From assembly GCA_963741525.1 (NCBI GenBank), contig CAVUIW010000016.1, positions 62,001 through 126,000 on the forward strand: a DNA stretch of 64,000 nucleotides, written 5' to 3'. Positions 33,090 through 43,230 of this stretch are shown piece by piece. Position numbers and translations under genes: made by a program. This DNA is from JANNSX01 sp963741525 (lineage in GTDB: Bacteria; Pseudomonadota; Alphaproteobacteria; Rhizobiales; Hyphomicrobiaceae). Positions within the stretch are counted from its first letter, which is position 1. The number at the start of each line of letters is the position of its first letter. The notes under the pieces are model-generated. The model was not told where the DNA came from, searched no databases, and saw nothing but the letters and a program-made list of their open reading frames with translations.

Positions 33090-34828
33090 TCAATGGCTCT
33101 CCCGCGGCACCGGCGCGCCGCGCCGGCCCTTGAGGAAGGTGAGGTCCGCGCCCTTGTCGGCACCCTCGACAGTCTCGACATAGAGCCGCTGATAGCCGCC
33201 GTCCGGCAAGGGCTCCGGCTTCCAGGACTTGAGGCGCTTGTCGAGCTCAGCCTTCGTCACCTTCAGCTCAAGTCTGCGGCCCGCCACATCGACCTCGATC
33301 ATATCTCCGGTCTGCACCACGGCGAGCGGCCCACCGGCGGCGGCTTCGGGCGCCGCATGTAGAATGACGGTGCCATAGGCCGTGCCGCTCATGCGCGCGT
33401 CCGAGATGCGGACCATGTCGGTGATGCCCTTCTTGAGGACTTTCGGCGGCAATGGCATGTTGCCGACCTCGGCCATGCCGGGATAGCCCTTCGGCCCGCA
33501 GTTCTTCAGCACCATGATGCAGTCGGCGTCGATGTCGAGCTTGGGGTCGTCGATCCGGGCCTTGAAGTCCTCGATGGTTTCGAAGACGACCGCGCGGCCG
33601 GTGTGCTGCATGAGTTTCGGCGTGGCGGCGGACGGTTTCAACACCGCCCCGTTCGGCGCGAGATTGCCGCGCAGTACCGCGATGCCGCCGCTCTTGGTCA
33701 GCGCCTTGTCGAACGGGCGGATCACCTCGTCGTTCCAGCAGGCCGCGTCGTGGACGTTCTCCCAGATGGTGCGGCCGTTGACGGTCTTGGCCGCCTTGTC
33801 GAGGAGGCCCCCCTCGCCCAATCGGCGAAGCACCGCCGGCAGGCCACCGGCATAGAAGAAGTCCTCCATCAGGAAGCGGCCCGAGGGCATCAGGTCGACG
33901 ATGGTCGGCACATCGCGGCCGAGCTCGTCCCAATCATCGAGCGTGAGATCGACGCCGACGCGCCCGGCGATGGCGAGCAGATGGATCACCGCGTTCGTCG
34001 AGCCGCCGATGGCGCCGTTGGCCCGGATGGCATTGGCGAAGGCGCGCTTGGTCAGAATGTCGGACGGCTTCAGATCCTCGTTGACCATATCGACGATCCG
34101 CCGCCCGGCCATGCGGGCGAGCACGTTGCGGCGCGAGTTCGACGGCGGGGATCGCCGCGTTGTGCGGCATCCCCATGCCGAGCGCCTCCACCATCGAGGC
34201 CATCGTTGACGCCGTGCCCATGGTCATGCAGTGGCCGGGCGAGCGCGACATGGCGGCTTCCGCATCCTTGAAGTCGTCCATCGACATCTTGCCGGCGCGC
34301 ACGTCCTCCGAGAACTGCCAGACCGCGGTGCCCGAGCCGATGAGCTTGTTCTGGTAGTGCCCGTTGAGCATCGGCCCGCCCGAGACGCAGATCGCGGGCA
34401 AGTCGCAGCTCGCCGCGCCCATCAGCAGCGAGGGCGTCGTCTTATCGCAACCGACCATCAGCACCACGCCGTCGATCGGATTGGCGCGGATGCTTTCTTC
34501 CACATCCATCGAGGCGAGATTGCGGAACAGCATCGCCGTCGGGCGCAGATTCGTCTCGCCCAAACTCATCGACCGGGAACTCGAGCGGGAAGCCGCCGGC
34601 ATCGAGCACGCCGCGCTTGATGTGATCGACGAGATGCTTGAAGTGCGCGTTGCAGGGGGTGAGCTCGGAGAAGGTATTGCAGATGCCGATCACCGGCCGG
34701 CCGTAGAACTGATCGTCGGGGATGCCCTGGTTCTTCATCCAACTCCGGTGAATGAAGTCGTCACGACCGGTGCCGCCGAACCAGTGGGAGGAGCGGTAGG
34801 CGCGTTTGGCGGGCGTCTTCGAGGCCAT
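33090..34828 (-). CDS. IlvD/Edd family dehydratase, likely sugar-acid dehydratase (two frame breaks)
   Basis: As one gene it encodes 578 residues, right for the L-arabonate/D-xylonate group of the family, which dehydrate aldonic acids to 2-keto-3-deoxy acids with an iron-sulfur cluster. Cys ligands can be seen in FSELTPCN, VGCDKTTPS and PGHCMTMGTAST; IGGSTNAVIHL and KNCGPKGYPGMAEVG are family hallmarks. The frame breaks near 34562 (GTCGATG should be GTCATG) and 34141 (GTCGAACTCG should be GTCGACTCG). Length is two bases over 579 codons, so two one-base insertions explain it. The nearby xylose-dehydrogenase-like SDR makes a sugar-oxidation pathway likely; branched-chain dihydroxyacid dehydratase is the alternative. 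Confidence 0.85.
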
Positions 34829-34933
34829 GATGACAGCTTTCGGGTTGGCTGATGGTGCTGTGTGTGCAGATGTGACCGGAGCGGGCTATAGTCTTGATCT
34901 GAAACTGTCGCCTTTGCTTCGAGGAGTCAAAGC

Positions 34934-35749
34934 ATGCCCACCGACCAGCGCGCCAAAGCCGAAGCGTTCCGCAAGCTGCACGAAGGTCCCGGCGCCTTTG
35001 TCATCGCCAATGTCTGGGATGCGGGCACGGCGCGCATCATGGCCGGGCACGGCTTCAAGGCGCTGGCGACCTCCAGCGGGGCTGCGGCCGGCACGCTCGG
35101 ACGGGCCGATGGGCGGATGTCACGGGCTGAGGCCATGGCGTATGCGAAGGCCATCACATCCGCAACGGACCTGCCCGTCTCGGGCGATCTCGAGAACGGG
35201 TTCGGCGATACGCCCGAGGACGCCGCGACGACGATCCGGGAGGCGGCAGCGGCAGGGCTCAGCGGCGCCTCCATCGAGGACTATTCGGGCAAGGCGATCT
35301 ATCCGCTCGACCTCGCCCTCAAACGGATCGAGGCGGCCGTCGCTGCGGCGCGAAGCCTACCGCATCCCTTCGTGCTAACGGCCCGCTCCGAGAACTTCCT
35401 GCGCGGCAAGGTCGATCTCGACGACACGATCAAGCGCTTGAAAGCCTTCGAGGCGGCGGGCGCCGACGTACTGATGGCGCCGGGACTGCCCGACCTCGCC
35501 GCCGTCCGGCAGGTCTGCCAGAGCCTGACGAAACCCGTGAACTACATGGTCGGCATGCCAGGAAAGCCCACGGCGAAAGCGGACATCGAGGCCACCGGCG
35601 TCCGCCGCATCAGCGTCGCGACCTCGCTTTACCGCGCCGCAATGACGGGGCTCATCGAAGCCGCGCGCGAGATCCAGGAGAAGGGCACGTTCTCGTATGT
35701 CGATCGCGCGCTGCCGACAGGCGAGATCATCAAGAACTTCGAACGGTAG
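34934..35749 (+). CDS. Isocitrate lyase/PEP mutase superfamily protein
   Basis: This 271-residue TIM-barrel protein has FVIANVWDAGTARIM at the N-terminus, GDLENGFGD (metal-binding Asp and Glu), GLSGASIEDYSG and PVNYMVGMPG. These fit the short ICL/PEPM group (2-methylisocitrate lyase, oxaloacetate decarboxylase or phosphonopyruvate hydrolase-like). The KKCGH loop of true isocitrate lyase is absent. It usually cleaves a C-C or P-C bond in a 2-keto or hydroxy acid. It is divergent from the dehydratase gene and shares a roughly 105-bp promoter gap with it, which suggests joint control of a keto-acid pathway. Confidence 0.85.
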   Translation: MPTDQRAKAEAFRKLHEGPGAFVIANVWDAGTARIMAGHGFKALATSSGAAAGTLGRADGRMSRAEAMAYAKAITSATDLPVSGDLENGFGDTPEDAATTIREAAAAGLSGASIEDYSGKAIYPLDLALKRIEAAVAAARSLPHPFVLTARSENFLRGKVDLDDTIKRLKAFEAAGADVLMAPGLPDLAAVRQVCQSLTKPVNYMVGMPGKPTAKADIEATGVRRISVATSLYRAAMTGLIEAAREIQEKGTFSYVDRALPTGEIIKNFER

Positions 35750-35807
35750 AGTTCGCATCATACCAAATCGCACAAAGTTCGACCGTTCCGCTCCTACGGC
35801 TCGCATT

Positions 35808-36063
35808 TTAGCCCCGAAAGGGCCAACGGGCTGTAGCCACGGGTGAGCGCAGCGGAACCCGTGGAGAGGTCTCTTCTAAAGCCCGCCCCGGATGGGGCGG
35901 AGGACGAGCGGATCGCGTCGTGCGCTGGCGCGGTCTTCCTCTGCCCCTGCCGGGGCAGCACCTTGCAACGTTCACTCCCACGAGTTCCGCTGCGAGGCTG
36001 GGCATTGGCCCAGCCTCTCGCTTCACCCATGGCTACAGTCCACGGCCCCTTCGGGGCCATCGA
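35808..36063. repeat. Inverted pair of a dispersed repeat, one copy with an inserted hairpin
   Basis: The left copy reads GGGCTGTAGCCACGGGTGAG, then CGCAGCGGAACCCGTGG. The right copy, on the other strand, reads GTAGCCATGGGTGAAGCG and CAGCGGAACTCGTGGG, with a hairpin AGGCTGGG/CCCAGCCT inserted between. Both are near CCCCGAAGGGG-like ends. The 353-bp gap between the ICL/PEPM and SDR genes contains this and no gene. Sequences with GTAGCCACGGGTG and CAGCGGAACCCGTGG are scattered in many environmental genomes. Confidence 0.7.
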
Positions 36064-36102
36064 AACCATTGTGCATGCTGCGGTTTGGCATCACGCGACA
36101 GA

Positions 36103-36876
36103 TCACACCGCCCTGACGCTCGCCGGCACGCGCCCGCCGCCGTCGGCGACGAGCACGGCGCCGGTGACGAAGGACGCCATGTCCGAGGCGAGGAACAGCG
36201 CGCATTGTGCGATCTCCTCGGGCAAGGCGATCCGGCGGAGCGCGAGTTGTCCCGCAAGCTTGTCGAACCCGGCCTCGGGCGTCGTACCGCTAGCGCGCGC
36301 GGCGCTCGTCATCTCGGCCTCGCTCATCGGCGTCCTCGTCCATCCCGGACAGAGGCAGTTGGCGCGAACGCCCTGCGGCCCGTAGGTCACCGCGACCGAG
36401 CGCGTGAAGGAGACGATGCCGGATTTGCTCGCCGCATAGGTCGCCATGCCGGGCGAGGCGTTGAAGGCCGCGACGGACGCGATGTTGACGATCGCCCCGC
36501 CGCCGCGTGTGAGAAGCCCCGGCAGCACGGCGCGATTTGTCCGCATGGTGCCGGTCAAGTTGACGTCGATCGTGCGCTGCCAAACCTCGTCGTCGATCGA
36601 GAGTGGCTCGTCCTCGGCGATGATGCCGGCGGCATGCACGAGGCCGTCGAGCGGACCTGCCGCCGCCACCGCTCGTGCGAGATCGTCCTCCTGCGCGACG
36701 CTGCCGTGCACGGCGATCGCGCCCGTCTCGCGCGCGATCCCCTCAAGCACATCGCCACCAAGTCCGAACGCGACGACCGACGCCCCCTCCGCCCGGAACA
36801 GCCGCACCACCGCCGCCCCGATACCGGTGGCCGCGCCCGTCACGAGGAACGTCTTATCCTTGAGGAGTGGGCCCAT
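36103..36876 (-). CDS. SDR family oxidoreductase
   Basis: This 257-residue classical SDR has LVTGAATGIGAAV (NAD(P) loop), HAAGI for the usual NAG, NIASVAAF with the catalytic Ser, YAASKSGIV with Tyr and Lys, and a C-terminal GAVLVADGGGRV. It resembles 3-oxoacyl-ACP reductase or sugar/2-keto-3-deoxy-acid dehydrogenases of aldonate pathways. Given its neighbours, the latter is attractive but unproven. It ends close to the repeat pair and starts 21 bp after pheA ends, on the same strand. Confidence 0.85.
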   Translation of the reverse strand: MGPLLKDKTFLVTGAATGIGAAVVRLFRAEGASVVAFGLGGDVLEGIARETGAIAVHGSVAQEDDLARAVAAAGPLDGLVHAAGIIAEDEPLSIDDEVWQRTIDVNLTGTMRTNRAVLPGLLTRGGGAIVNIASVAAFNASPGMATYAASKSGIVSFTRSVAVTYGPQGVRANCLCPGWTRTPMSEAEMTSAARASGTTPEAGFDKLAGQLALRRIALPEEIAQCALFLASDMASFVTGAVLVADGGGRVPASVRAV

Positions 36877-36897
36877 TCTGTCAGCCCTCCCGGCCCG

Positions 36898-37806
36898 TCA
36901 GCGCTTGGCTTGATCGGCCATCGATTTGCGTAAGGGGCTCGCAGGATAGGAGCCGAGGATCTTCACCTTGGTCGAGAAGAAGGAAAGCTCCTCCAGCGCC
37001 AACTGGACGTTGCGGTCACGCGGATGGCCCTCGATATCGGAATAGAACATGGTCGCCGAGAAGGTGCCGTCGAGCTGGTAGGACTCGAGCTTCGTCATGT
37101 TGACGCCCGTCGTCGCGAAGCCCCCGAGCGCCTTGTAGAGCGCCGCCGGCACGTTGCGGACATTGAAGATGAAGGTGGTGACGATGAGCCCATCGCCAGG
37201 CTCCGCATCGTCGGGCTCGGGCGAAAGCACGACGAACCGCGTGGTGTTGTGATCCTCGTCCTCGATGTCGCGCTTGAGGATTTCCAGGCCGTAGATTTTC
37301 GCGGCGAGCTCGGAGGCGATTGCCCCGACGGTTGCATCCTTCTGCTCGGAGACGATCCGCGCCGAACCCGCCGTGTCGGCCGCCGGCACCGGCTCGATGC
37401 CGAGACCACGCAAAGTGTTCCGGCACTGGCCCAGAGCCTGGGTATGGCTCATCGCCCGCTTGACCTTGCCGATCGGCGTGCCGGGCAGCGCCATCAGCTG
37501 ATGGCGGACGCGCAGAAAGTGTTCGCCGACGATGTAAAGGCCGGCTTCAGGCAACAGGTGGTGAATGTCGGCGACTCGGCCCGCGACCGAATTCTCGATC
37601 GGGATCATGGCGAGCCGCGCGTCCCCCGCCTTCACCCGGCCGAGCGCGTCCTCGAAGGTCGGGCACGGCAGCGGCTCGAGGCCGGGAAACATCTCACTCG
37701 CGGCAATATGCGAGTTGGCGCCGGGCTCGCCCTGGAAGGCGATGCGCCCGCCCTTGCTCGCCCGCGCCGACGCCTCCGTGGCGCGTGCCTTGCGATCAGT
37801 CATCAA
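36898..37806 (-). CDS. pheA: Prephenate dehydratase
   Basis: This 302-residue monofunctional enzyme turns prephenate into phenylpyruvate for phenylalanine. The catalytic domain shows AFQGEPGANSH, IPIENSVAGRV and HNTTRFVVL with the essential Thr. The C-terminal ACT domain has TGVNMTKLESYQLDG, the ESRP-like loop that binds Phe for feedback inhibition. There is no chorismate mutase domain. It follows kdsB by 20 bp on the minus strand, an order common in Hyphomicrobiales. Confidence 0.95.
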   Translation of the reverse strand: MMTDRKARATEASARASKGGRIAFQGEPGANSHIAASEMFPGLEPLPCPTFEDALGRVKAGDARLAMIPIENSVAGRVADIHHLLPEAGLYIVGEHFLRVRHQLMALPGTPIGKVKRAMSHTQALGQCRNTLRGLGIEPVPAADTAGSARIVSEQKDATVGAIASELAAKIYGLEILKRDIEDEDHNTTRFVVLSPEPDDAEPGDGLIVTTFIFNVRNVPAALYKALGGFATTGVNMTKLESYQLDGTFSATMFYSDIEGHPRDRNVQLALEELSFFSTKVKILGSYPASPLRKSMADQAKR

Positions 37807-37826
37807 TCTCTAACTCTCGGGTGGAT

Positions 37827-38579
37827 CTAGGATTTTTTCGTTCCGTCCGCCAGCATCCGGCGGGCCCGCTCAAGGTCGGCGGGAGTATCGACACCGAGCG
37901 GAACAGTGTCAACGACGACCACCTCGATCCGCATGCCGTCTTCCAGCGCGCGGAGCTGCTCGAGCTTCTCGCGTTTTTCCAGGTAGGAAGGGGGCAAGGC
38001 CACGAACCGCTCGAGCGCATTGCGCCGGTAGGCGTAGATGCCAATGTGATGGTACATGGCGCCCTCGCCATAGGGAGCCGCGACCCGCGTAAAATAGAGC
38101 GCTTTCAATCGGTTGGTCTTGGGGATCGGCGAGCCGACGACCTTGACGATATGGGGAGCATCGCGCTCCGAGGGCTCGGTGATCTCCGCCGTCAACGTCA
38201 CGATATCGGGCGGGTTGCGCAGGGCGAGCGGAGCCAGAACGTCGTTGACGAGCTTGGGATCGAGCGTCGGCAGATCCCCCTGCAAATTGACCACAACCTC
38301 GACATCCCCCTCCGGATCGAGCTTGTTGACGGCCTCATAGACCCGGTCCGATCCGGACGGGTGGTCTGGATTGGTCAGCACCGCTTCTCCGCCCGCTTTT
38401 TGGATTGCGGCGGCGATTTCCTCGGTATCGGTGGCCACAACCACCCGGCCAACGCCGGCCTCCATGGCTCGCTGCCAGACGTGCACGATCATTGGCCGGC
38501 CGCAGATATCGGCGAGCGGCTTGCCGGGCAGGCGGGTCGCGGACATGCGGGCGGGAATGACGACGAGCGTCTGGGGCAT
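37827..38579 (-). CDS. kdsB: 3-deoxy-manno-octulosonate cytidylyltransferase
   Basis: This 250-residue enzyme activates KDO as CMP-KDO for lipopolysaccharide core synthesis. Motifs: the N-terminal nucleotide loop VIPARMSATRLPGKPL, RPMIVHVWQRA, VLTNPDHPSGSDRV and VVNLQGDLPTLDP with a metal-binding Asp. The length is normal. It opens the kdsB-pheA operon and is divergent from cycM, with 164 bp between starts. Confidence 0.96.
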   Translation of the reverse strand: MPQTLVVIPARMSATRLPGKPLADICGRPMIVHVWQRAMEAGVGRVVVATDTEEIAAAIQKAGGEAVLTNPDHPSGSDRVYEAVNKLDPEGDVEVVVNLQGDLPTLDPKLVNDVLAPLALRNPPDIVTLTAEITEPSERDAPHIVKVVGSPIPKTNRLKALYFTRVAAPYGEGAMYHHIGIYAYRRNALERFVALPPSYLEKREKLEQLRALEDGMRIEVVVVDTVPLGVDTPADLERARRMLADGTKKS

Positions 38580-38743
38580 ATGGGTTCACTTCCGGCGGTG
38601 CAACGGGTCGCAGCTCCCCTCCCGTACTGAGACAACAGAGCCGTTGCAAGGGGCCTCGAACATCCTGTAGTAAGCGGCCCGTCGACTGATTTCCCGGTCA
38701 TGTTCAGGCAGCTTAGCCCGAGACCCGCGAGGGACCGCGATCC

Positions 38744-39292
38744 ATGAGCTCTTCGAAAACCTATATCTACGCCGGTTGGGCCTGCGCCGCGGCGCTCGTG
38801 CTGTTCGGTTCTCGCGTCTTCGTCCACGACGTCGTGCAGGGCGAGACGAAGCCGGAGAAGCCGGGCTTCGAGGTCGCCGAGGCCGCGACGGAGGGCGGAC
38901 ATGGCGGCGGAACGGGCGCGGAGGTGGCAGTGCTTGTGCCGATCGGCCAGCGCCTCACAACCGCCAATGCCGAGGCTGGGCTGAAGGCCGCCAAGCCGTG
39001 CCTCGCCTGCCATACGTTCGAGCAGGGCGGCAAGAACAAGGTGGGACCGAACCTCTATGGAGTTATCGGTCGAGAGGTCGCCAAGCACGAGGGCTTCGCC
39101 TACTCTCCGGCCATGGTCACTTTCGGCGGACAATGGAATTTCGACCGGCTGGACACCTACCTGGCCAATCCGAAGGGCGTCGTGCCCGGAACGAAGATGG
39201 CCTACGCCGGCATGAAGAAGCCCGACGACCGGGGCAACCTCATCATGTATCTGCGCAGCCTCGCAGCGACACCCGTGCCGCTGCCGCAATAG
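38744..39292 (+). CDS. cycM: Membrane-anchored cytochrome c (CycM/c552-like)
   Basis: This 182-residue protein has an N-terminal anchor helix (about residues 8-22), a Glu/Gly-rich linker, and a class I cytochrome c domain. Haem attaches at C86-L-A-C89-H90; KVGPNLYGVIGR, WNFDRLDTYLANPK and PGTKMAYAG (Met ligand) complete the fold. In rhizobia CycM carries electrons from the bc1 complex to aa3 oxidase in the periplasmic face of the membrane. Divergent from kdsB. A strong terminator follows 30 bp later. Confidence 0.95.
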   Translation: MSSSKTYIYAGWACAAALVLFGSRVFVHDVVQGETKPEKPGFEVAEAATEGGHGGGTGAEVAVLVPIGQRLTTANAEAGLKAAKPCLACHTFEQGGKNKVGPNLYGVIGREVAKHEGFAYSPAMVTFGGQWNFDRLDTYLANPKGVVPGTKMAYAGMKKPDDRGNLIMYLRSLAATPVPLPQ

Positions 39293-39321
39293 ACGTTGCC
39301 ACCCCAATGCCAGATTACCCG

Positions 39322-39351
39322 GCCGCGCCGCCTCGAAAACGGCGCGGTTTT
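39322..39351 (+). terminator. Rho-independent terminator of cycM
   Basis: CCGCGCCG (39322-39329) pairs with CGGCGCGG (39339-39346) around CCTCGAAAA-type loop bases, followed directly by TTTTTCTTTTC. This is a textbook intrinsic terminator for the plus strand. Confidence 0.88.
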
Positions 39352-39474
39352 TCTTTTCTTGACCACATGACATAGGTTTAACTTGGGATGCCGGGCGGCT
39401 TCGCACATGCTTGGCGAGCCTGGACCGTTTTTCGATCCTTGCGAATTGGTAAGCCGGTCCAGGTCATTGGCTTT

Positions 39475-39522
39475 GAGCGCTTTCCTTCGACCAACCGGTA
39501 TCCACTTGGTCGGAAAGTGCTC
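39475..39522 (-). repeat. GAGCACTTTCC palindromic repeat, copy 1
   Basis: This 48-bp imperfect palindrome has ends GAGCGCTTTCC/GGAAAGTGCTC and an inner CGACCAA/TTGGTCG pair around CCGGTATCCAC. It is the reverse complement of the copy at 43228 with two differences. It lies 28 bp before the first binding-protein gene. Confidence 0.85.
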
Positions 39523-39549
39523 TGGGTGTAGCGACCACGGAGTTTGTGA

Positions 39550-41409
39550 ATGCGGTTGGTGAAGTCGATCGGGCTCATGATTGCGAGCGGAGCACTCGCA
39601 ACGCTCCTCCCCGGTGCACCGGCGCATGCCGAGCCGCAATGGCGCCATGCCCTGTCGCTCGTCGGCGAGCCACAGTATCCGGCGGACTTCACGCATTTCA
39701 AATGGGTCAACCCGGACGCGCCCAAGGGCGGGTCGGCGACGCTGTCGGTGATTGGGACCTACGATACGTTCAACCAGTTCCCTCCAGGTGCGAACGTGGG
39801 CGCCGGCATCGGGCTGATTTACGATGCTTTGATGACGGGGAGCCTGGACGAACCTTCGACAGAGTATGGGCTAATCGCCGAGGCCGTCTCGTTTCCCGAT
39901 GACTTCTCGTCGGTGACGTTCCGGCTTCGCAAGGAGGCTCGCTTTCACGACGGCAAGCCGATCACGCCGGAAGATGCGATCTTCTCGCTCGAGGAGCAGA
40001 AGCGCGTCGATCCGTTCGCGGCGCAGTATTACAAGAACGTCGTCAAGGCCGAGAAGACCGGCGACAACCTCGTCACCTTCACCTTCGATGTGACAGGCAA
40101 TCGCGAGCTGCCGCACATCCTCGGGCAGTTGCTGATCCTGCCGAAGCACTACTGGACCGCCAACGGCCCCGACGGCAAGCCGCGCGATCTGGCGAAGTCG
40201 ACGCTCGAACCGCCGCTCGGCTCAGCCGCCTACCGCATCAAGAGTTTCGAGGCGACCCGCAACATCGTCTACGAGCGGGTGGCGGACTATTGGGCCAAGG
40301 ATTTGCCGGTCGCGAAGGGCTTCAGCAATCTCGACCTCGTGCGTATCGAATTCTTCCGGGATCAAACCATCGCCTTCGAGGCCTTCAAGGCCGGGCAGAT
40401 CGACTTCTACACCGAGACCAGCGCCAAGAACTGGGCGACGAGCTACGAGTTCCCGTCGCTGACAAAGGGCTTCGTGGTGAAGCGGAAGGTCGATTTGAAA
40501 TCGCCGGAAGGCATGCAATCGATTGCCTTCAACGTCCGGCGGCCGAAGTTCCAGGACGCGCGCGTGCGCCGTGCCTTCAACCATGCCTTCGACTTCGAGA
40601 GCTCGAACAAGCAGCTCTTCTACGGCCAGTATGTCCGCACCGACACCTATTTCGAGAATTCCGAGCTCGCCTCGTCGGGAGTGCCGAGCGGCCTCGAGCT
40701 CGAGATTTTGAACGGCGTCAAAGACAAGGTTCCTCCTGAGGTGTTCACCACCGAATGGAAGAACCCGGTGAACACCAGTCCGACGGACATCCGCACCAAC
40801 CTGCGCGAGGCGACCCGCCTCCTCAAGAAGGCCGGCTGGTCGATCAAGAACAAGGTGCTGACGAACGACAAGACCGGCGAGGTCATGAAGGTCGAGTTTC
40901 TGATCAGCACGCCGATCTGGGAACGGATCATACTTCCCTATGTGCAGAGCCTGAAGCGGCTCGGCATCGACGCTACCGTGAGAACCGTCGATGACTCGCA
41001 GTACGTGAAGCGGACGAGCGAGTTCGACTACGACATCATTGTTGCAAGCTTCCCGCAGTCGGAGAGCCCCGGCAACGAGCAGCGCGACTTCTGGAGCTCG
41101 GCGGCGGCGAAAACCAAAGGTTCGCGCAATGCTATCGGAATCGAAAATCCAGGCGTCGATGCGCTGATCGACAAGGTGATCTTCGCCAAGAGCCGGGATG
41201 AGCTGGTCGCCTCTACGCGCGCCCTCGATCGCGTGCTGCTGTGGAACCACTACGTCGTCCCCATGTGGCACATCGCCTACGACCGGATCGCCTACTGGGA
41301 CAAATACAAGCGGCCTGATCCGGGGCCGTCGCGCGCCACGGCGTTCCCGGGGATTTGGTGGTACGACAAGGAGGCGGCGGCGAAAGTCGAGCCGGCGCAG
41401 AAGAAATGA
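39550..41409 (+). CDS. yejA: Periplasmic substrate-binding protein of a YejABEF-type ABC importer (copy 1)
   Basis: This 619-residue SBP family 5 protein has a Sec signal (about 1-28, ending PGAPAHA) and YPADFTHFKWVNPDAPKGG, the start typical of YejA-like peptide/microcin-C binding proteins. VTFRLRKEARFHDGKPITPEDAIFSLE and the VRRAFNHAFDFE segment are family marks. It delivers oligopeptides (or peptide-like molecules) to the YejBEF membrane complex. Its stop overlaps the start of a second, related binding-protein gene (ATGA), so two receptors feed one transporter. Confidence 0.92.
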   Translation: MRLVKSIGLMIASGALATLLPGAPAHAEPQWRHALSLVGEPQYPADFTHFKWVNPDAPKGGSATLSVIGTYDTFNQFPPGANVGAGIGLIYDALMTGSLDEPSTEYGLIAEAVSFPDDFSSVTFRLRKEARFHDGKPITPEDAIFSLEEQKRVDPFAAQYYKNVVKAEKTGDNLVTFTFDVTGNRELPHILGQLLILPKHYWTANGPDGKPRDLAKSTLEPPLGSAAYRIKSFEATRNIVYERVADYWAKDLPVAKGFSNLDLVRIEFFRDQTIAFEAFKAGQIDFYTETSAKNWATSYEFPSLTKGFVVKRKVDLKSPEGMQSIAFNVRRPKFQDARVRRAFNHAFDFESSNKQLFYGQYVRTDTYFENSELASSGVPSGLELEILNGVKDKVPPEVFTTEWKNPVNTSPTDIRTNLREATRLLKKAGWSIKNKVLTNDKTGEVMKVEFLISTPIWERIILPYVQSLKRLGIDATVRTVDDSQYVKRTSEFDYDIIVASFPQSESPGNEQRDFWSSAAAKTKGSRNAIGIENPGVDALIDKVIFAKSRDELVASTRALDRVLLWNHYVVPMWHIAYDRIAYWDKYKRPDPGPSRATAFPGIWWYDKEAAAKVEPAQKK

Positions 41410-43230
41410 GATCGCTGTTCCGCTCACTGGCGGTTGCGCCGCTCGCGCTGCTGATGGCCACCAGTGCTGCGCCAGCCGAGCCGCGCCACGGCCTCTCGAT
41501 CTTCGGCGATTTGAAGTACGCGCCGGATTTCCAGCATTTCGAGTATGTCAATCCGGACGCGCCGAAGGGCGGCACGTTGAAGCTGATCGGGACTGGCGCC
41601 GATACGAGCTACGACTCGTTCAACGGCTACATCGTGAGAGGAACCGCGGCCCAGGGTCTGGGGCTCGTCTACGACAGCTTGATGACACGCGCACTCGACG
41701 AGCCCGACGCCGTCTATGGCCTCATCGCCGAATGGGCAGATGTCGCCGCCGACAAGAAGTCCGTCACCTTCAAGCTGCGACCCGAAGCCAAATTCGCCGA
41801 TGGAACGCGAGTCACCGCCGAGGATGCCGCCTGGACCTTCGAGAACTCTCAAGACGAAGGGCGTGCCAGGCTTCGGCGTGATCCTACGTGATGTCGTGAA
41901 GGCCGAAGTGCTCGACCCGTTGACGATACGCTACACGTTCCAGGGCGAACAAGTGCGCGACCTGCCGATTAACGTCGCGTCGCTGCCGATCCTGCCGAAG
42001 GCGTTCTACGCCAGCCGGGACTTCGAAGCGCCCTTTCTCGACAAGCCGCTCGGCTCCGGTCCCTACGCTGTAGGTGAATTCAAGCAAGGCTCGCATGTCG
42101 TCTACACGAAGCGCGACGACTATTGGGCCAAGGACTTAGCCGTCAATCGCGGTCAATTGAACTTCACCAACATCCGCTATGAGTATTTCCGCGACATGAC
42201 GCTCGGCTTGGAAGCGCTCACCTCCGGCACCATCAACTATCGCGAAGAATTCTCGTCGAAAAACTGGGCGACGCGCTACGACATCCCCGCCGTCAACGAT
42301 GGCCGCATCATCAAGGAAGGAATTCCGGATGAACTGCCATCGGGCATGCAGGGATTCTTTCTCAACCTGCGGCGCGACAAGTTCAAGGATGCGCGTGTCC
42401 GCGAGGCTTTGGACTTCGCTTTCGACTACGGGTGGCTGAAGAAGAACATCTTCTATGACCAATACGAGCGGGTGCAGAGCTACTTCGAGAACAGCGATCT
42501 GAAGGCGAGCGGCCCACCATCGGCTACTGAGCTGGAGCTGCTCGAGCCCTGGCGCGGCAAGGTCGCCGATGCCGTCTTCGGAGATGTTTATGTGCCACCG
42601 GCCTCGGACGGCTCGGGCCAGGACCGCAAGCTCCTGCGGCAAGCCCGCAAGCTCCTCGAGGAGGCAGGCTACAAGGTTGAGGGCGGCAAGCTCGTAGGCC
42701 AGGACGGCAAGCCATTCACGATCGAGTTCGTCGATGACGACGGCGCGGGCACCGAGCGGTTTCTCCTGCCCTACATCAAGAATCTGAAGCTGCTTGGCAT
42801 CGACGCGAGCTTTCGTGTCGTCGATCCGACGCAACTCCAGAATCGCCTCGACAGTTTCGATTACGATGTCGTCATCCGCAGGTTCGTCGGCAGCACGACG
42901 CCGGGCGTCGAGCTTCGCGATGTCTTCACCTCGGCGGTCGCCAATCAGGCTGGCAGCAGCAACACCTCCGGCATCGCCGATCCCGCCGTCGATGCCCTTG
43001 TCGAGAAGGTGATCGCCGCCAAGACCCGCGAGGAGCTCGTCACCGCCGGGCGCGCGCTCGACCGGGTGCTGCGCGCCGGCCACTACTGGGTGCCGCAGTG
43101 GTATGGCGCCACCCACCGCCTCGCCTACTGGAACATCTTCGGCCGCCCACAAAAACCCAAATACGGCCTCGGCGCCATCGAGACCTGGTGGATCGAAGAG
43201 GCCAAGGCCGCTAAGCTCGGCATGAACTAG
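41406..43230 (+). CDS. yejA: Periplasmic substrate-binding protein of a YejABEF-type ABC importer (copy 2, one frame break)
   Basis: As one gene this is 607 residues and parallels copy 1: a signal peptide ending SAAPAEP, YAPDFQHFEYVNPDAPKGG, then VTFKLRPEAKFADGTRVTAEDA. The frame breaks near 41842, where GAGAACTCTC should read GAGACTCTC, joining WTFE to TLKTKGVPGFG; total length is one base over 608 codons. The remainder is intact (VREALDFAFDY, HYWVPQWYG). The TAG stop lies inside the CTAG of a palindromic repeat. Divergence from copy 1 suggests a different peptide range. The break is probably a sequence error. Confidence 0.88.
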
